Part shown: piece by piece, positions 55,326 to 64,000 of the stretch
How positions within the stretch are numbered: the stretch's first letter is position 1
Layout of the letters: every line of letters begins with the position of its first letter
From: Candidatus Melainabacteria bacterium
GTDB taxonomy: Bacteria > Cyanobacteriota > Vampirovibrionia > Gastranaerophilales > Gastranaerophilaceae
Length of the DNA: 64,000 nucleotides
Assembly: GCA_003258795.1 (NCBI GenBank)
Contig: QHMH01000010.1
Span: forward strand, 44,558 to 108,557
Direction: 5' to 3'
Position numbers and translations under genes: made by a program
Notes under the pieces: generated by a model
What the model was told of the DNA's origin: nothing
The model's input: only the letters and a program-made list of their open reading frames with translations
Database searches by the model: none

Positions 55326-58300
55326 TTAGTTAGCCATAACAAGAGTTAGGTCTTGAGTGTCTTGTTTATCAAAAGATGAAAGAACGAAATCCTCATCAGG
55401 AGAATAAGAATTCATTTCCTGAATAATCATGTTAACATCTTCATCACTGTTACTATCTACCAACAAGTTAGTCAAATCGGTAATTACAGTGCCATCAGAG
55501 AATTCAAATTTTTCGATAGCTCTTGATTTATTAGGGTCGAATTGATCGTTGATGAATATTCCACTCCATGTAGTTCCATCGTTTACAACTATTTGAAGAT
55601 TGTTGCCACTTCTTCTAAATTCAATATTATCCAAGCTAACGGAAGGACCAAATAAAATTCTGTCTGAACCTCCTTCATCGATAATCCAATCCCAACCGTC
55701 GCCGACATTAAAGATGTATGTATCATTACCGCCGGCAGCGCAGTAAAATCCATCGTCACCACCTTTACCTTCAAAGGTATTATCACCGGAGTTATCTTCA
55801 AAATAATTATTTTGAGAATTTCCTACTGCAGAAATATTTTCTGAGCCACTTAAATATATTTTTTCGATTGTTGAATTTTCAGGCAAAGTATAATCTTCGG
55901 ATACACTTATACCAGTTATGTAATTAGTCAAATCGGTAATTACAGTGCCATCAGAGAATTCAAATTTTTCGATAGCTCTTGATTTATTAGTGTCGAATTG
56001 GTCGTTGATGAATATTCCACTCCATGTAGTTCCATCGTTTACAACTATTTGAAGGTTGTTGCCACTTCTTCTAAATTCAGTCTTATCCAAGCTAACAGTA
56101 GGTCCAAATAAAATTCTGTCTGAGCCACCCTCATCAGTAATCCAATCCCAACCGTCGCCGACATTAAAGATGTATGTATCATTACCGCCGGCAGTGCAGT
56201 AGAATCCATCGTCACCACCTTTACCTTCAAAGGTATTGTCACCGGAATTATCTTCAAAGTGGTTGTTTTTTGAATTACCAGTGGCGGATATGTTTCCACT
56301 TTCAGAAAGATAAACATCGGTTATTGAGCTATTTTCTGCAATAGTGTAATCACTGTCAATAGTTATAAATGTTAAAGGATCCATATAGTTTTCAAAATTT
56401 GTAATTTCAGTATTATCTGCAAGAATGATTTTCTCGATTTTACAATTATTACTTTCGTCAAAATAATTTTGAATATCTATTTGACCATCTTGATTTTCAA
56501 AATAAATAATTAGGTTATTATTACGCAACCTTTTCATGTGAATCATATTTGCCGTAATGCCTTCACCAAGTCTTATTGTATCATTACCTCCAATGTCAGT
56601 AATGATGTCATAGCCGTCACCGAGGTTGTAGATATAAGTATCGTCACCACCTTCAGTGTCGCTTATGGTATCATTACCACCATTTCCTTGGTAAGTGTTG
56701 TTACCAGAATTTCCAAAGAATCTATTGTCTTTTGAGTTTCCATTAACGGATATGTTTCCATTTCCAGAAAGATAAACGTCTGTTATTGAACTATCTTCTG
56801 TAATAGTGTAATCACTGTCAACATCTATTCCAGTAATGTATTGAGTAATATCGGTTAAACAAGTATTATCAGCGAACTTGAAGTTTTCGATTTTATAACC
56901 ATTATCACTATTGAAGAAATTATTTACCCATATTTCACCTTGAATATTATTTTTAAATGTTATTGAAAGGTTATTATCGTGCTTTGTAAAAATTACATCA
57001 GAAGCACTGATACCTTCTCCGAATTGTATTGTATCATTACCTCCAAAGTCAGTAATGGTGTCAATTCCATCTCCGATGTTGTAAATGTAAGTATCGTCAC
57101 CACCTTCAGTGTCGATTATGGTATCATTACCGCCGTTACCTTGATATGTATTATTACCAGAGTTTCCATACATATGTTCCTCTTTATTACCATGAGAACC
57201 TATTATAGAAGAATTATTATTACCAAAAAGATAAAGGTCGTTATATTTTCCTTCAAAATTATTGATACTGTTATCGCTACCAAAAGAAACAAATGTATCT
57301 TGAAGTGTTCCGTATTCTTGTTGTAAATCTGTAATATAAACAGAATCTATTGTGCCGTAGTTATCACAGTAGGCATTTTTAATAGTTATACTTCCAACTA
57401 TTTCAGAGTCGTTAGTAATTCTAAATATTATATCATTATCTTTTCTTAAAGCTGAAAGGTTATTTCCGTTAATTCCAGTACCAAAGATTAGTTTGTTATG
57501 ACCGCCTATATCTTCTATTACGTCGTGTCCGTCACCTAAATTGTATACATAAGTGTCATTTGAATTTGAAGAAATGTTGTAGATAGTGTCATTTCCTGCA
57601 CCTGCTTGTATTGTATTATCGCCAGAGTTACCATAAATGACGTTGTCAGCGCTATTTCCAGTTAATGAGGAATTATTGTTGCCAAGCAATAAACCTTCTG
57701 TAATTCCTTCACTCAAAGTTAAATCATTTTCAGATGCTTCTGTGTTTATGTATGAAGTTATATCAGTGATTGTAGAGCCGTCAGCGAATTTAAAGTTTTC
57801 GATTTTGTATCGGTATGAATCATTTTCATCTTTTGTAAAGAAGTTATTTATTATTAAACCTTCATTTTGATTACCAGAAATCCAGATTTGTAAGTTATTA
57901 TCGGCTTTGACAAATTTGAGGTCTTGAATAGTAATACCTTCTCCAAATTGGATGGTGTCATTACCGTCCATATCAGTAATGGTGTCCAATCCGTCGCCGA
58001 GATTATAGATGTAAGTGTCATTACCACCTTCAGTGTCTACAATTGTGTCATTTCCACCTTTACCTTGATATGTATTATTGTTAGCACTTCCTATAAAAGT
58101 ATTATTATTAGAGTTTCCAACAATAGAGATTTCAGCATTTCCTGCAATAACAGTGTCGATAATACTTTCTTCTGGAAGGGTGAAGTTTTCAAAAACTGTA
58201 ACTTGAGTTAAGAGATTGGAAACATCGTTAATTACGGTACCGTCCTCAAATTTAAGGTTTTCTATTTTGTAATTGTCATTTAAGAAATAGTTTAAAATTG

Positions 58301-61300
58301 TGATACCACCTTCTCTATTGTTAAAAGTGATTTCAAGATTATATTGATTTTGTTTAAAGATAAGTTCGTTAGGTGAGATATTTAATCCGAATTTAATAGT
58401 ATCTGTACCGCCCAAATCAGTAATGGTGTCGTATCCGTTATTAACATTATAGAGGTAAGTATCGTTGCCACCTTCGATATCGGTAATGGTGTCATTTCCA
58501 GCACTTGCGGCATAGATATTATTACCGGAGTTGCCAATAATAGTATTGTCGAGGGAATTACCTTGAACGATAGCATCACCAGAGCCAGTTAAAGTAGCAT
58601 TGATTTGGTCGGAATCCATAACGATACTACCTTGTTGTGAGCCAACCCCAGAGAGATATGCTTCAAAATTGTCAATAACAGTACCGTCAGCAAATTTTAG
58701 CAATTCAACTTTGTGTTCATCGCTTAAGAAATAATCTTGAAGTAAAAGTAATCCATCATGGTTGTTGAAATTGATACATAGGCTATTTTCATTGCGGCTC
58801 ATCCCAATCATATCTGGGGTAATGCCTTCGCCGAAAATAATTGAGTCAACGCCACCGAGTTCAATGATAGAATCATTTCCATCGCCGAGGTTGTAGTAAT
58901 ATCTTTCATTAGTTTTAAATTCATCTCTAATTGTATCGTTGCCGAGACCACCAGTGTAGGAATTATCTCCATAATTACCTCTAAAGTAGTTGTTGCTATC
59001 ATTACCGACAATGCTACAATGATCTTCGCCTTCTAAAAGAGCGGATATAAGGGTATTGTTACCGCTTATAGAGATATCTTTGTTGTCAATAATTTGTTTA
59101 AGTCTGTTTGACAAATCGGTAATAATAGTGCCGTCAGCAAATTGTATAGATTCGATTTGATAACCTTCTTCAAAGAATTTGTCAATAATTATGATATCGT
59201 TTGGATGTCCGTCAAATTCGATGCATAGACTGTTAGAATTGTTATTATCTCTTGTGAGATACAAATCTGAAGGAGAAATTCCTTCGCCCAAAACTATTTT
59301 GTCAGATCCGTTGTGGTCATAGATGATAGTTTTGCCGTCACCGAGGTTGTAGATGTAAGTATCGTTACCACCTTCGAGATCATAAATTTTGTCAAGTCCA
59401 CCTTTAGTTTCATAAGTGTTATCACCACTGTTACCAGTGATAGTATTATCATTGTCATTACCAACTACGGAGATATTAGTAGATCCTGCCAAAGTAACGT
59501 CGTTAATATTATCAGGAAGGGTTATATCTTCATAGGTAAAGGTTTCAGAAAGATAAGGTGTAAAATCTGAAATAGTTGTACCGTTAGAATATTGGAAATT
59601 GATATTTGGAGAGCCAAAATATTCTATGATAAGACTTCCGCTTGTGTTTTTGAAGGATATTTCGAGGGTATTTTCTTTGAGTTTGAAAATAGTATTTTCG
59701 AGCGAGAAATTTTCGCCAAAAACAACTGTATCATTGCTTGTAGGGTTAACAATAATTGCGTGAATGTCAGAATTGTCAAAATTGATGATATTAGAGCTGT
59801 TAGCACCAATTATTACATTGTTGTAAGCGTTTGCGAGATTAACGATAGAGTTGAAATTTTCAGCTGTTTCAACTTCACGGTTTTCATCCATATTGTATAT
59901 AAATGCCATTTGGCTATCTTGTTCCAGCGGAATTTCGTTCATTTGATGAACTGAACCGTCTTTAAATTCAAAGTATTCGATTTTTTGGTTTTTAAAACGA
60001 TAGGTGTTATCGCCTTTGTAATTTTTAAACCAATCAGAGATAGTAATTTTATCTTGAGTAGCTTCGCCGTCTTTTAGTAGGGTAATAACCATATTGTCGC
60101 CGTTACGAGTGAATTGCAAATCTTCCCAAGAGATATCATTTCCAAAGAAGAGAGTATCAACACCTTCGCTTTCTATGATAGTATCTTGTCCATCTCCTCT
60201 GTCGAAGATGAAAGTATCATTTCCATATTTACTAAAGATAACGTCGTTACCTTTGCCACCTCTAATGATATCGTTGTTTGTTACATTAAACTTGTAGGTA
60301 TCGTCACCATAAATTGTATCATCTCCATCTCCGCCAAAGAGGATATCATCGCCGGCTTCACCTTTGATAGTGTCGTTGCCATTACCACCAAAGATAATAT
60401 CCTTGTCATCTTGTCCACGTAGATAGTCATCACCATCTCCGCCATCAATTAGGTTTCCGCCAGAACAGGTTTCGATAATATCATTTTGATTTCCGCCGTA
60501 TATGGTATCAGAGCCAGATAGTGAGCGCATATAGTTGCCATAAGTATAGTCCATAAAGTATGCATCATCTCCGGCAGTAGCGGTATTGTCGTTGTATTCA
60601 CCAGTATTTGGTTGGAGAAGTTGAACTTTTCCAAAACTATCGATTTGCCATTTCAACTCTCTGTCGTCTTTGGTGAAGGTTGTGTAGAAACAGTCATCAT
60701 CGAAAGGATCGAAGAGAGAGGATATACTGTCACTACTACTTTTTATCATTTTAGCGAATTGTAGAACACGGGATTTTCCTGCGGTTTCATCAATTTCGAT
60801 TTCTTGTTTTAGTTTAGTGATAACATCAGAAAAGTTATATGTACCGTCATCGTTAAATGCCACTAAGTCGCATAAGTCTGAGATGAGAGATTGCGAAACC
60901 AATTGTGAATATGTATCTGCTTTTAATTTTGCATAAGCGGATTCAATCAAATCACCAGCTCTTTGATTAGGGTTTTCTGGGTGTTCATTTTCTTGAGATT
61001 CTTCATAACTTGAGTAGAAACTTCTATCGGTTAAAGCTTCGACGATAGATAGGTGTTGAGCGTTGACAAATTCTCCACGAGAGGAAGCTAAAACATTTTC
61101 AGAGCCGGTCCATTCGAGCAGGATTTGGTCGAGAATTTGAGATCTTTGAGCTTCTGGCGTTTCGGGGTTTATAAAATTTTGAACGAGGGTTTTGAGGGAA
61201 TTAGATTTAGCCATAGCCTCTTGAAGGTTGCAAATATGAGCACTTCCCTGAATATTAGGTAGATTAAGAATATCTTCTGAGATAGAGTCATCAGCAATTG

Positions 61301-62423
61301 AAATCAAGTTGCTTGTGCGCAGGTCGAAGCTGCCGAGTTCTCCTGAGGTGCCGTCGGATTTAACGAAAGTAGCGGAAAGAATTTTAGTATTTCCATTTTC
61401 GTCGGTTTGGTTGACGGTAGAGGCATTAAGGTTGATAGAAGTAATACCGGCTTCAGCGAGAGTCATTTGAGTACCGTCGCCTTTTTCGATTTTTATATCG
61501 GCAAAATGTTCATCATTAGCATCAATAACGCCGTCGTTGTTGGAGTCTAAATCGGCGAGGGCATCAAACCCGTCTGTTGCTTTTTGACCGTTGGATTTGA
61601 TATAATTTTCGCCAAAGAGTTCAGAGCCATTGTCGATGATACCATTGTTGTTTTTGTCATAGAACAGAACTCCGTCATTGGTATCTGCCCAAGAGGTCAT
61701 TTCAGCGAATCCGTCGTTTTCGTGGTCAAAAAATTTGAGGTCTTCATTTACATTTGTTGTTTTGATACCATCGCCATTGAGGTCGATTAGTAGAGGGTCT
61801 GTCACGGTAGGCAATGATATAGCTGCTTCTTTTAGATATTTTTCAAGGAGTTCTCTTTGTCTTTCACTCATTTCACTTATTCTTACATTTCCAAATAAGT
61901 TTTTAAGAATTTCTCCATATTCAGCAGAACTTAATGTCCCAGATGTGTGAAGAAATGCACTATTGCGGTTTATATCATACACCCCATTGTCACGATTTAT
62001 TTTAAAAATACTTTTAATAATTTCTTTTATTGCTTGTTCTTGTTCTCCGCTTGTTAATTTTTCTCCAACTCCGAGTTTGTTTGTGCGAGCTTTTTCTGCT
62101 TCTTTTCTTGCCAAATCCCAAACTCTAATTTTTGAATAGCTTGAATTACTGTTGTTTTTTGATTTTTCGAGATATCTACTTTTATAATGCCACGATCCAT
62201 CTGGTGATTCTTGTACCCCACCATAAATTTCGGCAACTGCATCTAATAAAATTTTATATTCATTTTCAAAAGATGCTTCTAATAGAACAGCATCGCAATC
62301 GTATTCTTTTCTTAATATCTTGGTTACCTCATTTTTTGCAAGAACTTTAGCTTGTTGGTAAGAATAATTTTCATTAAGATTTTTACTAACTTTGTTTTCT
62401 TCTTCAATTTTAAGATATGGCAT
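55326..62423 (-). CDS. Giant RTX/Frp-like calcium-binding secreted protein
   Basis: 2365 residues, no signal peptide, as for type I substrates. Residues ~200-330 form an FrpA/C-like domain (DPLLIDLNGDGI... NNNGIIDNGSELFGEN ... DSNNDGVIDANDEHF) rich in calcium-loop Asp/Asn. RTX nonapeptides GGxGxDxhx occupy ~655-715 (e.g. GGNGNDTIKGEAGDDILFGG). Next, about ten modules of ~150 residues, each with GNSGNNTYQGNGGNDTI, DTYIYNLGDGxDTI, GEGI and an IENFKFADGT end, resembling the haemolysin-type calcium-binding related domain. The final ~45 residues carry the likely export signal. Probably an adhesin or surface-layer-like protein; no enzymatic domain seen. Confidence 0.92.
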   Translation of the reverse strand: MPYLKIEEENKVSKNLNENYSYQQAKVLAKNEVTKILRKEYDCDAVLLEASFENEYKILLDAVAEIYGGVQESPDGSWHYKSRYLEKSKNNSNSSYSKIRVWDLARKEAEKARTNKLGVGEKLTSGEQEQAIKEIIKSIFKINRDNGVYDINRNSAFLHTSGTLSSAEYGEILKNLFGNVRISEMSERQRELLEKYLKEAAISLPTVTDPLLIDLNGDGIKTTNVNEDLKFFDHENDGFAEMTSWADTNDGVLFYDKNNNGIIDNGSELFGENYIKSNGQKATDGFDALADLDSNNDGVIDANDEHFADIKIEKGDGTQMTLAEAGITSINLNASTVNQTDENGNTKILSATFVKSDGTSGELGSFDLRTSNLISIADDSISEDILNLPNIQGSAHICNLQEAMAKSNSLKTLVQNFINPETPEAQRSQILDQILLEWTGSENVLASSRGEFVNAQHLSIVEALTDRSFYSSYEESQENEHPENPNQRAGDLIESAYAKLKADTYSQLVSQSLISDLCDLVAFNDDGTYNFSDVITKLKQEIEIDETAGKSRVLQFAKMIKSSSDSISSLFDPFDDDCFYTTFTKDDRELKWQIDSFGKVQLLQPNTGEYNDNTATAGDDAYFMDYTYGNYMRSLSGSDTIYGGNQNDIIETCSGGNLIDGGDGDDYLRGQDDKDIIFGGNGNDTIKGEAGDDILFGGDGDDTIYGDDTYKFNVTNNDIIRGGKGNDVIFSKYGNDTFIFDRGDGQDTIIESEGVDTLFFGNDISWEDLQFTRNGDNMVITLLKDGEATQDKITISDWFKNYKGDNTYRFKNQKIEYFEFKDGSVHQMNEIPLEQDSQMAFIYNMDENREVETAENFNSIVNLANAYNNVIIGANSSNIINFDNSDIHAIIVNPTSNDTVVFGENFSLENTIFKLKENTLEISFKNTSGSLIIEYFGSPNINFQYSNGTTISDFTPYLSETFTYEDITLPDNINDVTLAGSTNISVVGNDNDNTITGNSGDNTYETKGGLDKIYDLEGGNDTYIYNLGDGKTIIYDHNGSDKIVLGEGISPSDLYLTRDNNNSNSLCIEFDGHPNDIIIIDKFFEEGYQIESIQFADGTIITDLSNRLKQIIDNKDISISGNNTLISALLEGEDHCSIVGNDSNNYFRGNYGDNSYTGGLGNDTIRDEFKTNERYYYNLGDGNDSIIELGGVDSIIFGEGITPDMIGMSRNENSLCINFNNHDGLLLLQDYFLSDEHKVELLKFADGTVIDNFEAYLSGVGSQQGSIVMDSDQINATLTGSGDAIVQGNSLDNTIIGNSGNNIYAASAGNDTITDIEGGNDTYLYNVNNGYDTITDLGGTDTIKFGLNISPNELIFKQNQYNLEITFNNREGGITILNYFLNDNYKIENLKFEDGTVINDVSNLLTQVTVFENFTLPEESIIDTVIAGNAEISIVGNSNNNTFIGSANNNTYQGKGGNDTIVDTEGGNDTYIYNLGDGLDTITDMDGNDTIQFGEGITIQDLKFVKADNNLQIWISGNQNEGLIINNFFTKDENDSYRYKIENFKFADGSTITDITSYINTEASENDLTLSEGITEGLLLGNNNSSLTGNSADNVIYGNSGDNTIQAGAGNDTIYNISSNSNDTYVYNLGDGHDVIEDIGGHNKLIFGTGINGNNLSALRKDNDIIFRITNDSEIVGSITIKNAYCDNYGTIDSVYITDLQQEYGTLQDTFVSFGSDNSINNFEGKYNDLYLFGNNNSSIIGSHGNKEEHMYGNSGNNTYQGNGGNDTIIDTEGGDDTYIYNIGDGIDTITDFGGNDTIQFGEGISASDVIFTKHDNNLSITFKNNIQGEIWVNNFFNSDNGYKIENFKFADNTCLTDITQYITGIDVDSDYTITEDSSITDVYLSGNGNISVNGNSKDNRFFGNSGNNTYQGNGGNDTISDTEGGDDTYIYNLGDGYDIITDIGGNDTIRLGEGITANMIHMKRLRNNNLIIYFENQDGQIDIQNYFDESNNCKIEKIILADNTEITNFENYMDPLTFITIDSDYTIAENSSITDVYLSESGNISATGNSKNNHFEDNSGDNTFEGKGGDDGFYCTAGGNDTYIFNVGDGWDWITDEGGSDRILFGPTVSLDKTEFRRSGNNLQIVVNDGTTWSGIFINDQFDTNKSRAIEKFEFSDGTVITDLTNYITGISVSEDYTLPENSTIEKIYLSGSENISAVGNSQNNYFEDNSGDNTFEGKGGDDGFYCAAGGNDTYIFNVGDGWDWIIDEGGSDRILFGPSVSLDNIEFRRSGNNLQIVVNDGTTWSGIFINDQFDPNKSRAIEKFEFSDGTVITDLTNLLVDSNSDEDVNMIIQEMNSYSPDEDFVLSSFDKQDTQDLTLVMAN
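55463..56374 (-). repeat. Two-unit 456-bp tandem duplication in the RTX gene
   Basis: The stretch starting GTCAAATCGGTAATTACAG at 55471 recurs at 55927, 456 bp away, and nearly all of the unit matches with scattered substitutions. It encodes the last two ~152-residue modules (GDDGFYC...GWDWI...RRSGNNLQIVVNDG). Much more similar to each other than to other modules, so a recent duplication. Confidence 0.88.
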
Positions 62424-62435
62424 AGTTTTTCTCCT

Positions 62436-63980
62436 TTATTTTTTAATTTTAATAATATACGTATACTCAGATGGACACGAAAATTTTGAATAAGGTTCAC
62501 ACATTTTTCTTTGTCCACCAACTATTAGATATTTATTATCCCCAATTTGGGTTATTGTTTTTGAAGTCATTTCATTTAAGTTTAAAGGTAAATCTGGACC
62601 TATTGAAACTATATTATTGTGATAATCAATATATATTGTTCTGTATAATTTTTTGTTTGGAAATTCTATATATTCTGAACCGTTGGGCATTAAAGCTCTT
62701 TGTTTATTAGAATATACCATTAAAAATTTACCATCCGATAGTGGTAGTGTATCTATATAGTCTGAAAAGTTTGATTTTTTTGATACATTAAATTGCTTTT
62801 TAGCTAATTTAAGAATTTTATTAACAACTTCTTGATTATATTCGTTTAGTTTGTAGTCAGAACTTTGTTCAAATTTTGTAGAATTGTTTTTCAAAATATA
62901 GCTGTTGTTTTTATTCAAAAATATCAAATCACCATTTTTATCTTCAACTTTTAAAACATTTTTTTCAAAAATATCAGTATTAAATTCTGCATACATTTTT
63001 CTTGTTATAGGGTCATAGATTTCTATGTGATCCCATTGTTTTTGATTATCGGATATCTTATTAAAAATTGGCATAATGAATTTCCCGTTTTTTAAAAATA
63101 TTATGTAATTGAAATTAGGGGCATATTTTGGATTAACATCAAAATCGGCAAAATATTCTATTCTAAAAGTAGACAAGTCGAAAGTGTAAAGCATTTCTTT
63201 TTCAGTTATGTCAAAAAATCCTCTACTATTGTATTCATTTATAAATTCTCTACTGTATTTTCCGCTATTAAGTTCTTCATGGGTAAGGTAATCTGTGTTT
63301 TCAGAAATACAAAGAACTTTATCATCATTATATTTGTCTAAACAGTTGAATCTCTTGTCTTTAGGCACTATTGCCTCTCTTGTTGTAAAAGATTTATCTT
63401 CCCAATTATAGATATAAAAAGGTTCATTTAGATAATATTTTTCAAGAAAATAAAAAGTGTTGATAAATAAAATATTTTTATTTTTCTTATCATAATATAT
63501 CCCTTTTTGGAAATATTTCTTTTGTTCTTTTGAAAAGTTTTCAATAGGAATATTTAACTTTTGAAACTTGTTCTTTTTAACGTCATAAACCTGAAAAGAC
63601 GGTTCATTTATTATTTCAGGTTTCATTTTAGAAAAAGATGCGTAATTAGCATAATTATCATAGTTTTGGACAGAAAACCAACTATATTTTCCAAAAGGAT
63701 AAAAGGAAGAAAACAAAAATTTTCCATCTTCTAATTTTTCTACTTGGTTAGCCGTAAAAACTGGATATACTAATTTTGCCCCTCTGTAAACGCAAACAGG
63801 TTTGTTCCAACACAAAACAAGTTTGTTATTTGATAACTTGTAAGCAATATATTCAATAACATTTAATGAAATATTAAGTACTCCTAATGAAATTATCAAA
63901 AAAATAGTTGTAAAAAGCATTGATGAAAAAAATCTTCTTATATAAAGTTTTCTTTGCTCTTTTTCATATAGAGTATACAT
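62436..63980 (-). CDS. Membrane-anchored hypothetical protein upstream of the RTX gene
   Basis: 514 residues. N-terminal basic segment and one transmembrane helix (residues ~16-45, FFSSMLFTTIFLIISLGVLNIS), remainder extracytoplasmic with many Tyr, Lys and Asn. The pattern of short blade-like blocks (e.g. DGKFLFSSFYPFGKYS, NGKFIMPIFNK, DGKFLMVYS, DNKYLIVGGQ) suggests a beta-propeller/Kelch-like fold. Starts 20 bp from the window edge and ends 12 bp before the RTX gene, so likely co-transcribed. Function unknown. Confidence 0.65.
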   Translation of the reverse strand: MYTLYEKEQRKLYIRRFFSSMLFTTIFLIISLGVLNISLNVIEYIAYKLSNNKLVLCWNKPVCVYRGAKLVYPVFTANQVEKLEDGKFLFSSFYPFGKYSWFSVQNYDNYANYASFSKMKPEIINEPSFQVYDVKKNKFQKLNIPIENFSKEQKKYFQKGIYYDKKNKNILFINTFYFLEKYYLNEPFYIYNWEDKSFTTREAIVPKDKRFNCLDKYNDDKVLCISENTDYLTHEELNSGKYSREFINEYNSRGFFDITEKEMLYTFDLSTFRIEYFADFDVNPKYAPNFNYIIFLKNGKFIMPIFNKISDNQKQWDHIEIYDPITRKMYAEFNTDIFEKNVLKVEDKNGDLIFLNKNNSYILKNNSTKFEQSSDYKLNEYNQEVVNKILKLAKKQFNVSKKSNFSDYIDTLPLSDGKFLMVYSNKQRALMPNGSEYIEFPNKKLYRTIYIDYHNNIVSIGPDLPLNLNEMTSKTITQIGDNKYLIVGGQRKMCEPYSKFSCPSEYTYIIKIKK

Positions 63981-64000
63981 TTCAGAAACTTTATATAGCT

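Noticed and set aside
55589..61950. Many open frames opposite or in other frames of the RTX gene
   Set aside because: They follow the repeated modules and codon bias of the real gene; none has a start context or recognisable domain.

Overview
The window looks like a chromosome fragment of a low-GC, Gram-negative-type bacterium of the non-photosynthetic cyanobacterial sister lineage (Melainabacteria/Vampirovibrionia, probably gut Gastranaerophilales). This is inferred from gene content: an LdpA-like iron-sulphur protein and a DUF512/cyanobacterial FeS oxidoreductase (both cyanobacteria-associated), a TolC/HlyB/HlyD secretion set that implies an outer membrane, MurJ, several type IV pilin-like proteins, and an AT-rich sequence. 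No 16S rRNA gene is present, so the assignment is not proven.

Bases 1-9.7 kb are the right part of a prophage, probably podovirus-like. It holds a huge polyvalent virion protein (5' end outside the window), a T7-type tail fibre, a complete diversity-generating retroelement (DGR), small phage genes, an HNH nuclease and a holin/lysozyme lysis cassette. The DGR has a variable region (VR, 5328-5440) at the 3' end of the fibre gene, a template repeat (TR, 5562-5674) 234 bp downstream, and a reverse transcriptase. Of 13 VR/TR differences, 11 lie at template adenines. The RT carries an unusual ~107-residue C-terminal domain preceded by its own Shine-Dalgarno sequence and in-frame ATG. A short promoter-hairpin-terminator unit (9768-9870) sits at the prophage/host junction.

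9.9-17.2 kb: split chromate transporter pair, prephenate dehydratase, phosphohexomutase, ribosomal protein S1 paralogue, three pilin-like proteins and an exported protein. 17.2-22.4 kb: a tightly overlapping leftward operon for a CDP-3,6-dideoxyhexose-type sugar (rfbF-rfbG-rfbH), continuing into an LdpA-like ferredoxin protein and a DRE-TIM aldolase. A second surface-sugar cluster (40.2-44.0 kb) holds a TPP enzyme, a NeuB-family synthase and an SDR epimerase.

22.4-40 kb is mostly housekeeping: MtaB, MgtC, tRNA-Ile, SPOR protein, DUF366-queC, glycogen debranching enzyme, a probable 6S RNA with a strong promoter, dTDP-glucose dehydratase, a PadR regulator, DUF512, and the overlapping cysS-spoIID-murJ-tsaC chain. 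44-50 kb: DMT transporter, rpsA-ispH, RqcH/NFACT, tRNA-Ser, a Fic-gene remnant, GNAT and hexapeptide acetyltransferases.

50.5-64 kb is a type I secretion locus read leftward: an unknown membrane-anchored protein, a 2365-residue RTX/Frp-like protein with about ten modules of ~150 residues, then TolC, HlyB-like and HlyD-like proteins. The order implies that the last three export the giant repeat protein.
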